Origin: Acidilobus saccharovorans 345-15 | Lineage (GTDB): Archaea > Thermoproteota > Thermoprotei_A > Sulfolobales > Acidilobaceae | Assembly: GCF_000144915.1 (NCBI RefSeq) | Contig: NC_014374.1 | Coordinates: 1,364,001 to 1,428,000 of the forward strand | Reading direction: 5' to 3' | DNA: 64,000 nt | In this document: positions 8,868-16,764 of the stretch, one piece after another | Layout of the letters: each line of letters begins with the position of its first letter | Position numbering within the stretch: position 1 is the stretch's first letter | The notes under the pieces: generated by a model | Databases searched by the model: none | Told to the model about the DNA's origin: nothing | The model's input: only the letters and a program-made list of their open reading frames with translations | Position numbers and translations under genes: made by a program

Positions 8868-10340
8868 TCACCTGTGCCCCGGGCTCAGGCCCCTGAGCGG
8901 GGGCACTGAGTTCAGGTGCTCTATCTCGTCCGTTATCGCCCTGCTTTTGGCTATCTCCCTGTATATGAATGCCGAGGGCCTCCAGTGGAGCCTCTTGGTC
9001 GAGTAGTCAACCATGAGGAGCCCGAACCTCTTGCTGAAGCCCGAGGCCCACTCGTAGTTGTCCGCCAGGGACCAGTGCAGGTAGCCAATCACGTTGACGC
9101 CGTCCTGCAGGGCCCTGTGCACCTGGTACACGTGGGAGACGAGGTAGTAGGGCCTCTGGTAGTCGCCCTCGTCAGCTATGCCGTTCTCAGTTACGAGCAG
9201 CGGCAGGTGGTACCGGTCCCAGTACTCCTTCAGCACATTATAGAGGCCCTCAGGGTAGAACTCCCAGCCGAAGTCGCTGCACGGCCTCCCGGCCGGGCTC
9301 ACGCCGTTGGGCTCGCAGCCGTGGCCGTAGCCGGGCACTATTTCATATCCGCTTCCCCTTGCCCTCACGACCTGCCTAGTGTAGTAATTAACTCCTATCC
9401 AGTCAAGCCTTCCTTTAAGGTCATCCCTCGTGGAGCCCCCGAGCTGCCCCCTTACCACGGCGTCAAAGAACGCCCACCTGTTGTCAAACTTAGCCCTCTC
9501 AGCGGCCTCCCTGTCGGCGTCGGTGAGCGGCGTGAAGTCGGAGTTGGCGTAGATGACCCCAACGGGCTTCTTGGTGATTGCCTTCACCGCGTCATAAGCC
9601 CTGGCGTGGGCCTGCACCAGGTTCTTCATGGCCCTCCCAGCGCACTCGAGGCACAGGTAGCCGGGCGGGAAGCCGGACTTGACGGCAGCGTAGCCGAGCC
9701 CCCAGACAACGTTTGGCTCATTCATGGTTGAGTACATGTAGACCAGGTCGTCAAGCTTCCAGGCTACGTAGGCCGAGAACTTGGCGAACTCTATGACGGT
9801 CCTCACGTCAAGCCAGCCCGAGGGTGCCGAGAGGTTCCCTCTCCTTATCGCTATGGGGTCGTGGAGCCAGAGGGGCAGGGGCCAGTGGTAGAGGTTCAGT
9901 ATGAACGTTATCCCCCTTGACCTGAGGTCGCTGAACATCTCCCTGTAGTGGTTAATGGCGTCCCTGTTGGCCATCTTGTCCAGCTGCTCCAGCGCGCCCT
10001 CGCTTACATAGACTGACAGCACGTCGTCACCCTTGACCTCGGCGTCCACCTTGACGTCGAAGGTAGGCCTTGGGAATATCCTGCTCCACTCGACCCCTAT
10101 CCTGGCGGCTGTAAGCCCCATCGCCTGGGCGGCGTCGTGGAACTTCCTGTAGTTGCCCCAGTAGCCGGGGCCGTTCTCAGGGAAGTCCCCGCTCACGAGG
10201 CCGGCGGCTATGTTCTCGCGGTCGTGGACCCAGGCGTACCAGTCGCTGTTCGGGTCCTCGCTGCCTGGGGTCCCCATCTCGGACTGGAAGCCCGCCTGGG
10301 ACCAGCCGAACAGGAAGTCCTTTGGGAAGGTAACTGCCAA
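8868..10340 (-). CDS. lacS: GH1 beta-glycosidase (LacS-like)
   Basis: Cytosolic family 1 glycosidase of 490 residues, close in length and pattern to Sulfolobus beta-glycosidase. It begins [18 protein letters not shown], has the acid/base in TMNEPNV (E208) and the nucleophile in LLVTENG (E385), and ends with [20 protein letters not shown]. It would hydrolyse beta-linked disaccharides and cello-oligosaccharides to monosaccharides. The TTG start lies about 35 nt after a TTTAAATTTT promoter element near 10372-10381. Convergent with the MFS gene. It is the logical intracellular partner of the two GH12 glucanases in this window. Confidence 0.95.
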   Translation of the reverse strand: MAVTFPKDFLFGWSQAGFQSEMGTPGSEDPNSDWYAWVHDRENIAAGLVSGDFPENGPGYWGNYRKFHDAAQAMGLTAARIGVEWSRIFPRPTFDVKVDAEVKGDDVLSVYVSEGALEQLDKMANRDAINHYREMFSDLRSRGITFILNLYHWPLPLWLHDPIAIRRGNLSAPSGWLDVRTVIEFAKFSAYVAWKLDDLVYMYSTMNEPNVVWGLGYAAVKSGFPPGYLCLECAGRAMKNLVQAHARAYDAVKAITKKPVGVIYANSDFTPLTDADREAAERAKFDNRWAFFDAVVRGQLGGSTRDDLKGRLDWIGVNYYTRQVVRARGSGYEIVPGYGHGCEPNGVSPAGRPCSDFGWEFYPEGLYNVLKEYWDRYHLPLLVTENGIADEGDYQRPYYLVSHVYQVHRALQDGVNVIGYLHWSLADNYEWASGFSKRFGLLMVDYSTKRLHWRPSAFIYREIAKSRAITDEIEHLNSVPPLRGLSPGHR

Positions 10341-10384
10341 TTACATCGCCGCTCAGCAGGTGGTCCCGCTAAAATTTAAAGGCT

Positions 10385-11266
10385 TCAGGGGTGGGACGAC
10401 AGGGCTATTGCAATGGAGTAGGCCGTGGCCAGGAGGACGGTGACGTAGAACCTGTACCTGTTGGCCTTCAACAGGGGCTCGCTCCTGACGCCTAACACCG
10501 TCAGCACGGCCGGCACCGCGGCGGGGGCCACTGCCAGGGTGAGCAGCCCCCAGGGCCAGAGCAGGGCCGCCGGGAGCAGCAGGGACGTCAGCACCATGGC
10601 AGCGTAAAGCCAGGACGCAGCTGCCTTGCCTACCCTGACGGGCAGGGTCCTCACCCCATGGGCCTTGTCCCACTCGTAGTCCCTTATGTTGTCAGCCAGC
10701 ACCACAGAGGAGGTTATGAAGGCCATTGGCAGCGAGAGGACGGCCTCCCTGAGGGAGAGCGCGCCGGATACGGTGTAGGCGGCGCCCACTATCATTAGGA
10801 CTGCTGTCACGAAGACGTCAAGCTCGCCCAGCCCCATGTACTTAAGCCCTACTGGGCCGCTGTAACAGAAAAGCAGGAAGGCGCCCACGGCCAGGAAGAG
10901 GGGCAGCAGCGGCCTGTTGAAGGCCAGGGTAGCGATGGCCACGAGGGCGGAGCCGAAGGCGAAGAGCGATGCCCCGAAGGCCTTGAGTCTCCCCAGGTCT
11001 ATGCCAAGGCCGTAGAAGCTGTGCGGCCTCATCATTACGCCCGGGGCCCCGGGGGCGTCCACGCCCCTGACAGTGTCAAAATAATCGTTCAGCACGTTCT
11101 CAGCCGCCTGGAACGAGACGACCCCTAAGGCCACCATTGCCGTGAGCGCTATGGACATTGGCCTGAAGCCGCAGAAGTAGCTCATAGCTATCACGCCGCC
11201 CACCACTGCCCTGGTGAGGCTGTTGAGGAGCGACCATGGCCTGGTCGCGGTAAAGTACTTCCTCAG
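10385..11266 (-). CDS. UbiA-family prenyltransferase (MenA-like), probable CTG start
   Basis: Membrane enzyme that would transfer a prenyl chain to an aromatic or similar acceptor. It shows the two Asp-rich motifs of the family, NVLNDYFDTVRGVD and DNIRDYEWDKAHG, and about eight membrane helices. The first ATG/GTG/TTG in frame (GTG at 11206) would remove LRKYFTATRPWSLLNS, which contains the conserved RPWS segment that opens UbiA proteins. No standard start lies further upstream before a stop, but CTG at 11266 does, 1 nt past the UbiD stop. I therefore extend to CTG (293 aa). Last gene of the transporter-UbiD-UbiA operon. Candidate role: quinone synthesis; a lipid-modifying role is possible. 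Confidence 0.8.
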   Translation of the reverse strand: MRKYFTATRPWSLLNSLTRAVVGGVIAMSYFCGFRPMSIALTAMVALGVVSFQAAENVLNDYFDTVRGVDAPGAPGVMMRPHSFYGLGIDLGRLKAFGASLFAFGSALVAIATLAFNRPLLPLFLAVGAFLLFCYSGPVGLKYMGLGELDVFVTAVLMIVGAAYTVSGALSLREAVLSLPMAFITSSVVLADNIRDYEWDKAHGVRTLPVRVGKAAASWLYAAMVLTSLLLPAALLWPWGLLTLAVAPAAVPAVLTVLGVRSEPLLKANRYRFYVTVLLATAYSIAIALSSHP

Positions 11267-11267
11267 G

Positions 11268-12692
11268 CTACAGGCCGTACTCGGCCCACCTCCTGTTCAC
11301 AAGCTCCACGGTGTCCCTGTCGGGCTCCAGCTCCTCCGGGGGCTCCCCTCCAGTCTCGTCCTTCAGCTTCCTGGTGGCGTCAACTATCAGCTTGCTGCCC
11401 ACCCTCCTCCTCGGCAGGTAGGAGACGTCGAGCTCGTCGGCAGGGGCCTGGGGCACTACTATGACGTCCCTCGAGGGGTCCACGAAGCTTGAGACCGCCC
11501 AGGTTACCTGCCCCAGGTCGTGCGGGTTCACGTCGCTGTCAACCACAATTATTATCTTTGTGAGCGACATCTGGCCGGTGCCCAGGAGGCCCATGGCGAC
11601 CCTCACGGCCTCGCCTGGGAACCTCTTCCTTATTGACACTACGGCCAGCCCCTGGACCCACCCCTCCGCCGGGAACGAGACGTCAACCACCTCTGGGAAG
11701 AGGTACCTGATCAGGGGCAGGAAGGTCCTCTCCACCACCTTGGCTATCACGGAGTCCTCCATGGGTGGCCTTCCCACGACCGTGCCGTAGTAGATGGGGT
11801 CGGGCCTCGCGTAGGCCCTCTCAAGCTTGAAGGTCGGGAACTGCCTGTCGGGCCTGTCGTAGAACCCGACGTGGTCCCCGAAGGGCCCCTCCGGCCTCAG
11901 GTCCTCCAGGTCTATGTAGCCCTCAAGCACGACCTCGGCGTGGGCGGGCACCCTTATGCCGTTGGGGAGCTGGTGCACCTCGACGCCCTCCCCCCTCAGC
12001 GAGCCGGCCACTAGGTACTTGTCAAGTGGGTATGGCGCGGGCATCACTCCGGCCAGCAGCGTGCCCGGGTCAGCGCCTATCACTAGGGCCGCCGGCATCC
12101 TGCCCTCGCCCCTCTCCCTCGCCCTGGCCTCCTCAGCGTAGCCCCTCTTGTAGGTCTGCCAGTGGACCACGGCCTCCCTCTCATTTACTATCATGACCCT
12201 GTAGACGCCGAAGTTGGTCGACTCGCCCAGCTCGCCGGACTCCCTGTGCACGAGCAGCGCGTAGGTGAGGTACCTGCCCCCGTCCTTGGGCCACGTCTTA
12301 AAGGCCGGGAGGTCTGTAAGCCTCAGGTCCGGCCTCTCCTCGAAGTCGGGCCTCCCCTGCCTCGGCAGATATGAGGCCGCCCTGAGCAGGGAGGTCACGT
12401 TGCCCCTGATTACGTCAGCCGGGGACGGCATCCTGGACCCGAGCTCGTCAAGGCTGCTGACGCCGAGGCCAAGCTTCACCGCGTCCTCGCAGCAGAATAT
12501 GTTGCCCGCGACCCTCCACCCTGGGCTCCCCTCGACGTCCTCAAAGAGCACCGCGGGCCCCCCTGACCTCATGAGCCTCCTCAGGATCTCGGGTATCTCA
12601 AGCACTGGGGAGACCCTGGCCTTAACCCTCCTCAGCATCCCCCTGGACTCGAGGAGGTCCAGGTACTGCCTCAGGTCCCTCAGGGCCATCAT
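11268..12692 (-). CDS. UbiD-family decarboxylase
   Basis: A 474-residue member of the UbiD family, which decarboxylates aromatic or alpha,beta-unsaturated acids using prenylated FMN. Family features visible are LRDLRQYLDLLESRGML at the N-terminus, GPFGDHVGFYDRP in the middle (the E..D/H region near the active site), and SVIAKVVERTFLPLIRYLFPEVVDV. The ATG start overlaps the ABC ATPase stop by 4 nt (ATGA). No UbiX flavin prenyltransferase is visible nearby. Directly followed by the UbiA-like gene: the pair resembles the classical order of reactions on a hydroxyaromatic acid in quinone synthesis, but the acid substrate is unknown. Confidence 0.9.
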   Translation of the reverse strand: MMALRDLRQYLDLLESRGMLRRVKARVSPVLEIPEILRRLMRSGGPAVLFEDVEGSPGWRVAGNIFCCEDAVKLGLGVSSLDELGSRMPSPADVIRGNVTSLLRAASYLPRQGRPDFEERPDLRLTDLPAFKTWPKDGGRYLTYALLVHRESGELGESTNFGVYRVMIVNEREAVVHWQTYKRGYAEEARARERGEGRMPAALVIGADPGTLLAGVMPAPYPLDKYLVAGSLRGEGVEVHQLPNGIRVPAHAEVVLEGYIDLEDLRPEGPFGDHVGFYDRPDRQFPTFKLERAYARPDPIYYGTVVGRPPMEDSVIAKVVERTFLPLIRYLFPEVVDVSFPAEGWVQGLAVVSIRKRFPGEAVRVAMGLLGTGQMSLTKIIIVVDSDVNPHDLGQVTWAVSSFVDPSRDVIVVPQAPADELDVSYLPRRRVGSKLIVDATRKLKDETGGEPPEELEPDRDTVELVNRRWAEYGL

Positions 12693-13369
12693 GACCACCC
12701 CGCGGCCTTCCTTATCAGCTCAGCCCTCCCGCTTGGCGGGACCTTCCTTAGGTCCTCGTGGGCTACCACCCTGCCTGGCCTTCCAGCTATAGCAGTGACC
12801 ACGTCGGCCACCTGGGCCGTCTCCTCGATCTGGTGGCTCACGATTATAATTGTCTTCCCCTCGCGCGCCAGCGACCTGACTATGTCGTTGAGCGACCTGA
12901 CGGCCTCCAGGTCGAGGCCCGTGTAGGGCTCGTCGAGGAGGAGCACGTCAGGGTCTGTGATCAGGGACCTGGCTATAGCCACCTTCCTCCTGGTGCCGCC
13001 GCTGAGCTCCCTGGGGTATGAGCCCAGGAACCTGGTTATGCCGAGCCTCTCAGCTATCTTAACTGCCTCCTCCCTGGCCCTCTCCATGGGCATGCCGGCG
13101 ACCTCCAGGGGCAGCGTTATGTTTCTCAGCGCTGACCTCCACGGCAGGAGTGAGTCGCCCTGGGGAACCAGCGAGACCCTTCCCTCCACCTTGACGAGGC
13201 CCTCGTCAGGCCTTATTATGCCAGCTATTATCCTGAGCAGCGTGGTCTTGCCGACACCGTTTGGCCCGACCACGGCGTGGACCTCGCCCGCCCTGGCCTC
13301 AAGGCTGACCCGCTGCAGGACTGCGACCCTACCGAAGGCCTTTGACACGTCCCTGACCAGCGCTGTCAC
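12689..13369 (-). CDS. ABC transporter ATPase, NitT/TauT class (SsuB/ThiZ-like)
   Basis: Cytoplasmic ATPase of about 226 residues. Walker A is GPNGVGKTT, the Q-loop region VPQGDSLLPWRS, the signature LSGGTRRKVAIARSL and Walker B VLLLDEPYTGLD, followed by a switch His in IIIVSHQ. The chosen GTG overlaps the permease stop by 4 nt (GTGA) and has GGATGGA before it; a longer ATG reading to 13390 would overlap the permease more. Third gene of the operon. It energises import through the adjacent permease. Confidence 0.9.
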   Translation of the reverse strand: MTALVRDVSKAFGRVAVLQRVSLEARAGEVHAVVGPNGVGKTTLLRIIAGIIRPDEGLVKVEGRVSLVPQGDSLLPWRSALRNITLPLEVAGMPMERAREEAVKIAERLGITRFLGSYPRELSGGTRRKVAIARSLITDPDVLLLDEPYTGLDLEAVRSLNDIVRSLAREGKTIIIVSHQIEETAQVADVVTAIAGRPGRVVAHEDLRKVPPSGRAELIRKAAGWS

Positions 13370-14106
13370 TCCATCCACTTCATGGCCCACCTCTCTATGG
13401 GCCTCAGGGCGCCCAGGTCAATGATAACCATGACGAGCACCAGCAGCAGGGACCAGGCCTCGAAGGCGGCGTACTGGTGGAGCTCGAAGAAGAGGTAGAG
13501 CCCGTACCCTATGCCCCCGGCCGTGCCGAAGGCCTCGGCCACGGGGGACACTATGAGGGCCACGCCCAGGGCTGACCTGGAGCCTGAGGCGAAGTAGGGG
13601 ACGGAGGCCGGTAGGTCTATGTAGGCGAGCCTCCTGAGCCCCCTGAGCCCCAGGGCGGCCGCCAGGTCCCCGAACCTTGCCCTTGAGGCGTTGAGGCCCT
13701 CTATAAGCGAGGTCTCAAGGGGAGGGAACGCCGAGAGGCCGCTGACCAGTATGGGCACGAGCCTGCTTGAGAAACCGAGCAGTATGAGCAGGGCCAGGCT
13801 CCAGGCCACTGGGGTGACGCTGTGTAGTATCTCCCTGACGGTCTCAACCGTTGACTCGCCAAGGTCGCCGAGCTCGTAGACGGCCACCCCGGCGACGGCC
13901 ATGGCAGAGGCCACGGCATACCCCCCTATGGCGTCAATAAGTGTTACCGCGGTGCTCCACGCGGCCTCGGCTGGGTGGGCTGCAAGGTACCTGATGGCGG
14001 GCGCGGGGCCAGGTATGAGGCCTGAGGAGAGCTCGGAGGAGAGCTGCCAGACCGCTATCACCAGGGCGACGCCTAGCAGGTAGCCGGCAGCCCTTCTGGC
14101 GGTCAT
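13366..14106 (-). CDS. ABC transporter permease, NitT/TauT class
   Basis: A 246-residue membrane protein with about six helices and the BPD_transp_1 fold: an EAA-like loop (EGLNASRARFGDLAAALGLRGLRRLAYIDLPASVPYFASGSRSALGVAL) typical of SsuC/TauC/ThiX permeases. It sits 2 nt after the binding-protein stop and overlaps the ATPase by 4 nt. Together these three form a complete importer for a small anionic or heteroaromatic compound (sulfonate, nitrate, pyrimidine precursor or similar); the ligand is unknown. Confidence 0.88.
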   Translation of the reverse strand: MTARRAAGYLLGVALVIAVWQLSSELSSGLIPGPAPAIRYLAAHPAEAAWSTAVTLIDAIGGYAVASAMAVAGVAVYELGDLGESTVETVREILHSVTPVAWSLALLILLGFSSRLVPILVSGLSAFPPLETSLIEGLNASRARFGDLAAALGLRGLRRLAYIDLPASVPYFASGSRSALGVALIVSPVAEAFGTAGGIGYGLYLFFELHQYAAFEAWSLLLVLVMVIIDLGALRPIERWAMKWME

Positions 14107-14107
14107 G

Positions 14108-15118
14108 TCAGCTGAGCCCCAGGTCGCTGCACGTTAATATCCTTGAGGTGTTGGGCATCGCTGTGAAGAAGCCTGACCTGACCAGGTACTGCCACTCGGA
14201 CACCAGCTCCTGGTACTCCTGCTGGTTTATGCAGACAGACGTTGGGGTGTCGTTGGTGGAGGCCCACACCAGCTGGGACACGTTGCCGGGCACGCCGTAG
14301 AGCTTCTCAAGGGCGAGGGCCGCCAGGCTCTCGTTGTGGTCCCAGGCCTCGGCCGACTCAGCGTGCAGGGTGAGCACGTTGACCAGCAGGTGCCTGTTGC
14401 TGACAAGCTTTGACGTGGCCACCCAGACGAGGAAAGGAGCCGTCTCCTGCCCGGTCAGGTTGTGCCACATCTCCTGGTAGGTGGCTATGACCCTCATGTG
14501 GTAGAGCTCCACCGCCTCGGCCAGCATGGGCTGCCATATGACGCCCGCCTGGGCCGAGCCTGTGAGCACGGCGTCTATGACGTTCCCTGGGGCGGCGTTT
14601 ATGACGTGGACCACGTCGGGGCCCGTCAGGTTAGGCGACACGGTTAGGTTGTAGAGCTCCTTCATCATTATCACGAAGAGGTAGTAGGTGCCCGTGCCCA
14701 CGGGTATGGCGACTGTCTTGCCTGCCAGCTGGGCCGGCGAAGTTATGTTCGAGCCCGCGGGCACAACTATTCCCTGGAATAGCGGGAAGTCGACGGCGAC
14801 CACGTAGGTGTTGTTGCTCTGCAGCAGGGCCAGCCCGGCCAGGTCAGCTGGCAGTATGGCTATGTCAACCTCGCCCCTGAGCAGGGCGTCGAAGAGCGAG
14901 GGCGTGAGCGAGTAAATCACGTAGTTAACCTTGACGGGGACGTTTGATATCGACGGGTCAACCCTGTAGGCGTCGAAGGAGGAGACGCCAACCGATATGC
15001 TCCCGACGCTCACCGAGCTGCTGCCATGGCTGACCACGAGGGCCACCGAGGCCCCTATGACAATAACTATGATAATGACCGCGGCCACCAGCAGCGCAGG
15101 CCTCGTGATAACCACCAA
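14108..15118 (-). CDS. ABC solute-binding protein, NMT1/TauA-like
   Basis: First gene of the operon. An N-terminal helix (residues about 8-28) anchors or exports the protein; the remainder resembles NMT1-like periplasmic-binding proteins: KVNYVIYSLTPSLFDALLRGEVDIAILPADLAGLALL, then LAGKTVAIPVGTGTYYLFVIMMKELY and DAVLTGSAQAGVIWQPMLAEAV. These phrases are shared by TauA, SsuA and ThiY proteins. TTG start, with the alternative GTG next to it. TTTAAATTTA about 35 nt upstream provides the promoter. No stalk or C-terminal helix, unlike the family 5 binding protein at 2277. The coupling to UbiD and UbiA is the unusual part. Confidence 0.87.
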   Translation of the reverse strand: MVVITRPALLVAAVIIIVIVIGASVALVVSHGSSSVSVGSISVGVSSFDAYRVDPSISNVPVKVNYVIYSLTPSLFDALLRGEVDIAILPADLAGLALLQSNNTYVVAVDFPLFQGIVVPAGSNITSPAQLAGKTVAIPVGTGTYYLFVIMMKELYNLTVSPNLTGPDVVHVINAAPGNVIDAVLTGSAQAGVIWQPMLAEAVELYHMRVIATYQEMWHNLTGQETAPFLVWVATSKLVSNRHLLVNVLTLHAESAEAWDHNESLAALALEKLYGVPGNVSQLVWASTNDTPTSVCINQQEYQELVSEWQYLVRSGFFTAMPNTSRILTCSDLGLS

Positions 15119-15300
15119 AGGGTGGTGTGCAGGCCTTAAATTTAAACTTAACCTGTTAGAGTTAAAATTTCTAGAGGTTATAATTAAAACACCATTAAAA
15201 TCGCTGATTGAAACCCCTCAAACCCTTAGCTGGGATAGCATATGGCAAAAAGGCTTAACAATATTAAGTTAGATCACCTCACACAGAGCCGGAGTGAAGG

Positions 15301-16764
15301 TTGCCCGCAAAGGTCATTCTAAGGCCTGAGGTCGACTCCTTCTACTCCTTCTACAAGGTTGCCGTGGGCGAGGAGCACTGCAGGGGTCTGGCGTGTTACG
15401 CGGCCAGGTCCCTCAACCCTGAGGCCTGGAAGAAGGCTGTGGCACAGCAGCCGCCCACCTACTGCCTCGGCAAGTGCTACGCCGGGCCCTCAAGCACTCT
15501 GACCCGCGACCTTCCAAGGGTTGAGGTCAGGTCCAGGAAGGCCATAGTGCTCAGGCACATAGTGGACGGGCCGGTCAGGTCGCTGCAGCAGTACCTTCAG
15601 CTCGGCGGCATGAGGGGCCTGGAGAGGGCCCTCTCCATGCCCCAGGCCGAGGTCATTGATGAGGTAAAGAGGTCCCAGCTCAGGGGCAGGGGAGGCGCTT
15701 ACTTCCCAACGGGCCTCAAGTGGGAGTCAGCCATGAGGCAGGCGGCGCCAACCAAGTACGTCGTCGTCAACGGGGACGAGGGGGACGCGGGGGCCTACGT
15801 GGACAGGTTCCTCATGGAGTGGGACCCTTACCTTGTTATTGAGGGCGCGCTGATAGCTGCCTATGCAATAGGCGCAGGCAAGGTTTACTTCTACATAAGG
15901 AGGGAGTACCCGGGCGCTGTGGCTGCGGTGAGGAGGGCAGTAGAGGAGGTCAGGGAGGCCGGCTACATAGGAAGCAAGGCCAGCAGGGGGCCTAACGTTG
16001 AACTTGAGGTCCACGTGGGCAGGGGCTCCTACGTTGTGGGCGAGGAGACCGCTATGATAAACGCCATAATGGGCAGGAGGCCCGAGCCCACCCCGAGGCC
16101 TCCTTACCCAACCGAGAGGGGGCTATTCGGCATGCCGACAGTTGTGAACAACGTGGAGACGCTCTCCAGCGTCCCCTGGATAATAGAGAACGGAGGCGAT
16201 GCCTACGCGGAGCTGGGCTTCAGCAGGAGCAGGGGGACCAAGGTGCTTAGCCTGAGCTCAACGTTCTCGAGGCCTGGCCTCTACGAGGTCGAGTTCGGCG
16301 TCAGCCTCAGGGAGGTGGTCTACGACATGGGAGGGGGGGTGAGGTTCGGGAAGCTGAAGTTCCTGGTGGTTGGGGGACCCCTCGCGGGGCCTGTGCTCCC
16401 CTCAGAGCTTGACGTGAAGCTCGGCGTGGAGGAGCTGAGGGCCATAGGGGCCAGCCTGGGCCACGGCAACGTCATAGCTTTCAGCGACGACACCAGTATG
16501 CTTGAGGCGCTTCACGAGATCGTTCACTTCGCCTCCTTCGAGTCGTGCGGCAAGTGCTTCCCGTGCAGGCTCGGCACGGCCAGGGCTGACGAGATATTGG
16601 AGGAGGCCCTCAGCAGGGGATACCTGACTCCCGCTGAGGCGGACGAGCTGAAGTCAATAGCCACGGCAATGAGAGCTGCCAGCCTCTGCGGCCACGGCCA
16701 GGCCACGGGCGACGCCATACTCTCGTTCCTGGCGAAGGGGGCGGACGAAATGGTCAGGGGGTGA
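15301..16764 (+). CDS. fdhB: NADH-binding NuoEF-like beta subunit of formate dehydrogenase
   Basis: A 487-residue fusion. Residues 1-90 carry C27-x4-C32 and C55-x3-C59, the spacing of the thioredoxin-like [2Fe-2S] domain of NuoE. The rest is NuoF: RGRGGAYFPTGLKW and NGDEGDAGAYVDR (NADH and FMN sites), GEETAMINAIMGRRPEPTPRPPYP, and near residue 415 CGKCFPCRLG plus a later Cys for a [4Fe-4S] cluster. It would pass electrons from formate to NAD(P)+. The TTG start has GGAGTGA 4 nt before it, and a TATA-like AATATTAAG lies upstream. Its GTGA overlap with fdhA shows the two are one unit. Related to bacterial FdsB-type subunits. Confidence 0.9.
   Translation: MPAKVILRPEVDSFYSFYKVAVGEEHCRGLACYAARSLNPEAWKKAVAQQPPTYCLGKCYAGPSSTLTRDLPRVEVRSRKAIVLRHIVDGPVRSLQQYLQLGGMRGLERALSMPQAEVIDEVKRSQLRGRGGAYFPTGLKWESAMRQAAPTKYVVVNGDEGDAGAYVDRFLMEWDPYLVIEGALIAAYAIGAGKVYFYIRREYPGAVAAVRRAVEEVREAGYIGSKASRGPNVELEVHVGRGSYVVGEETAMINAIMGRRPEPTPRPPYPTERGLFGMPTVVNNVETLSSVPWIIENGGDAYAELGFSRSRGTKVLSLSSTFSRPGLYEVEFGVSLREVVYDMGGGVRFGKLKFLVVGGPLAGPVLPSELDVKLGVEELRAIGASLGHGNVIAFSDDTSMLEALHEIVHFASFESCGKCFPCRLGTARADEILEEALSRGYLTPAEADELKSIATAMRAASLCGHGQATGDAILSFLAKGADEMVRG

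Noticed and set aside
8916-9731. 271-codon open frame on the plus strand
   Set aside because: It lies entirely opposite the GH1 gene; it is an antisense shadow caused by high GC and codon bias, with no domain sense.
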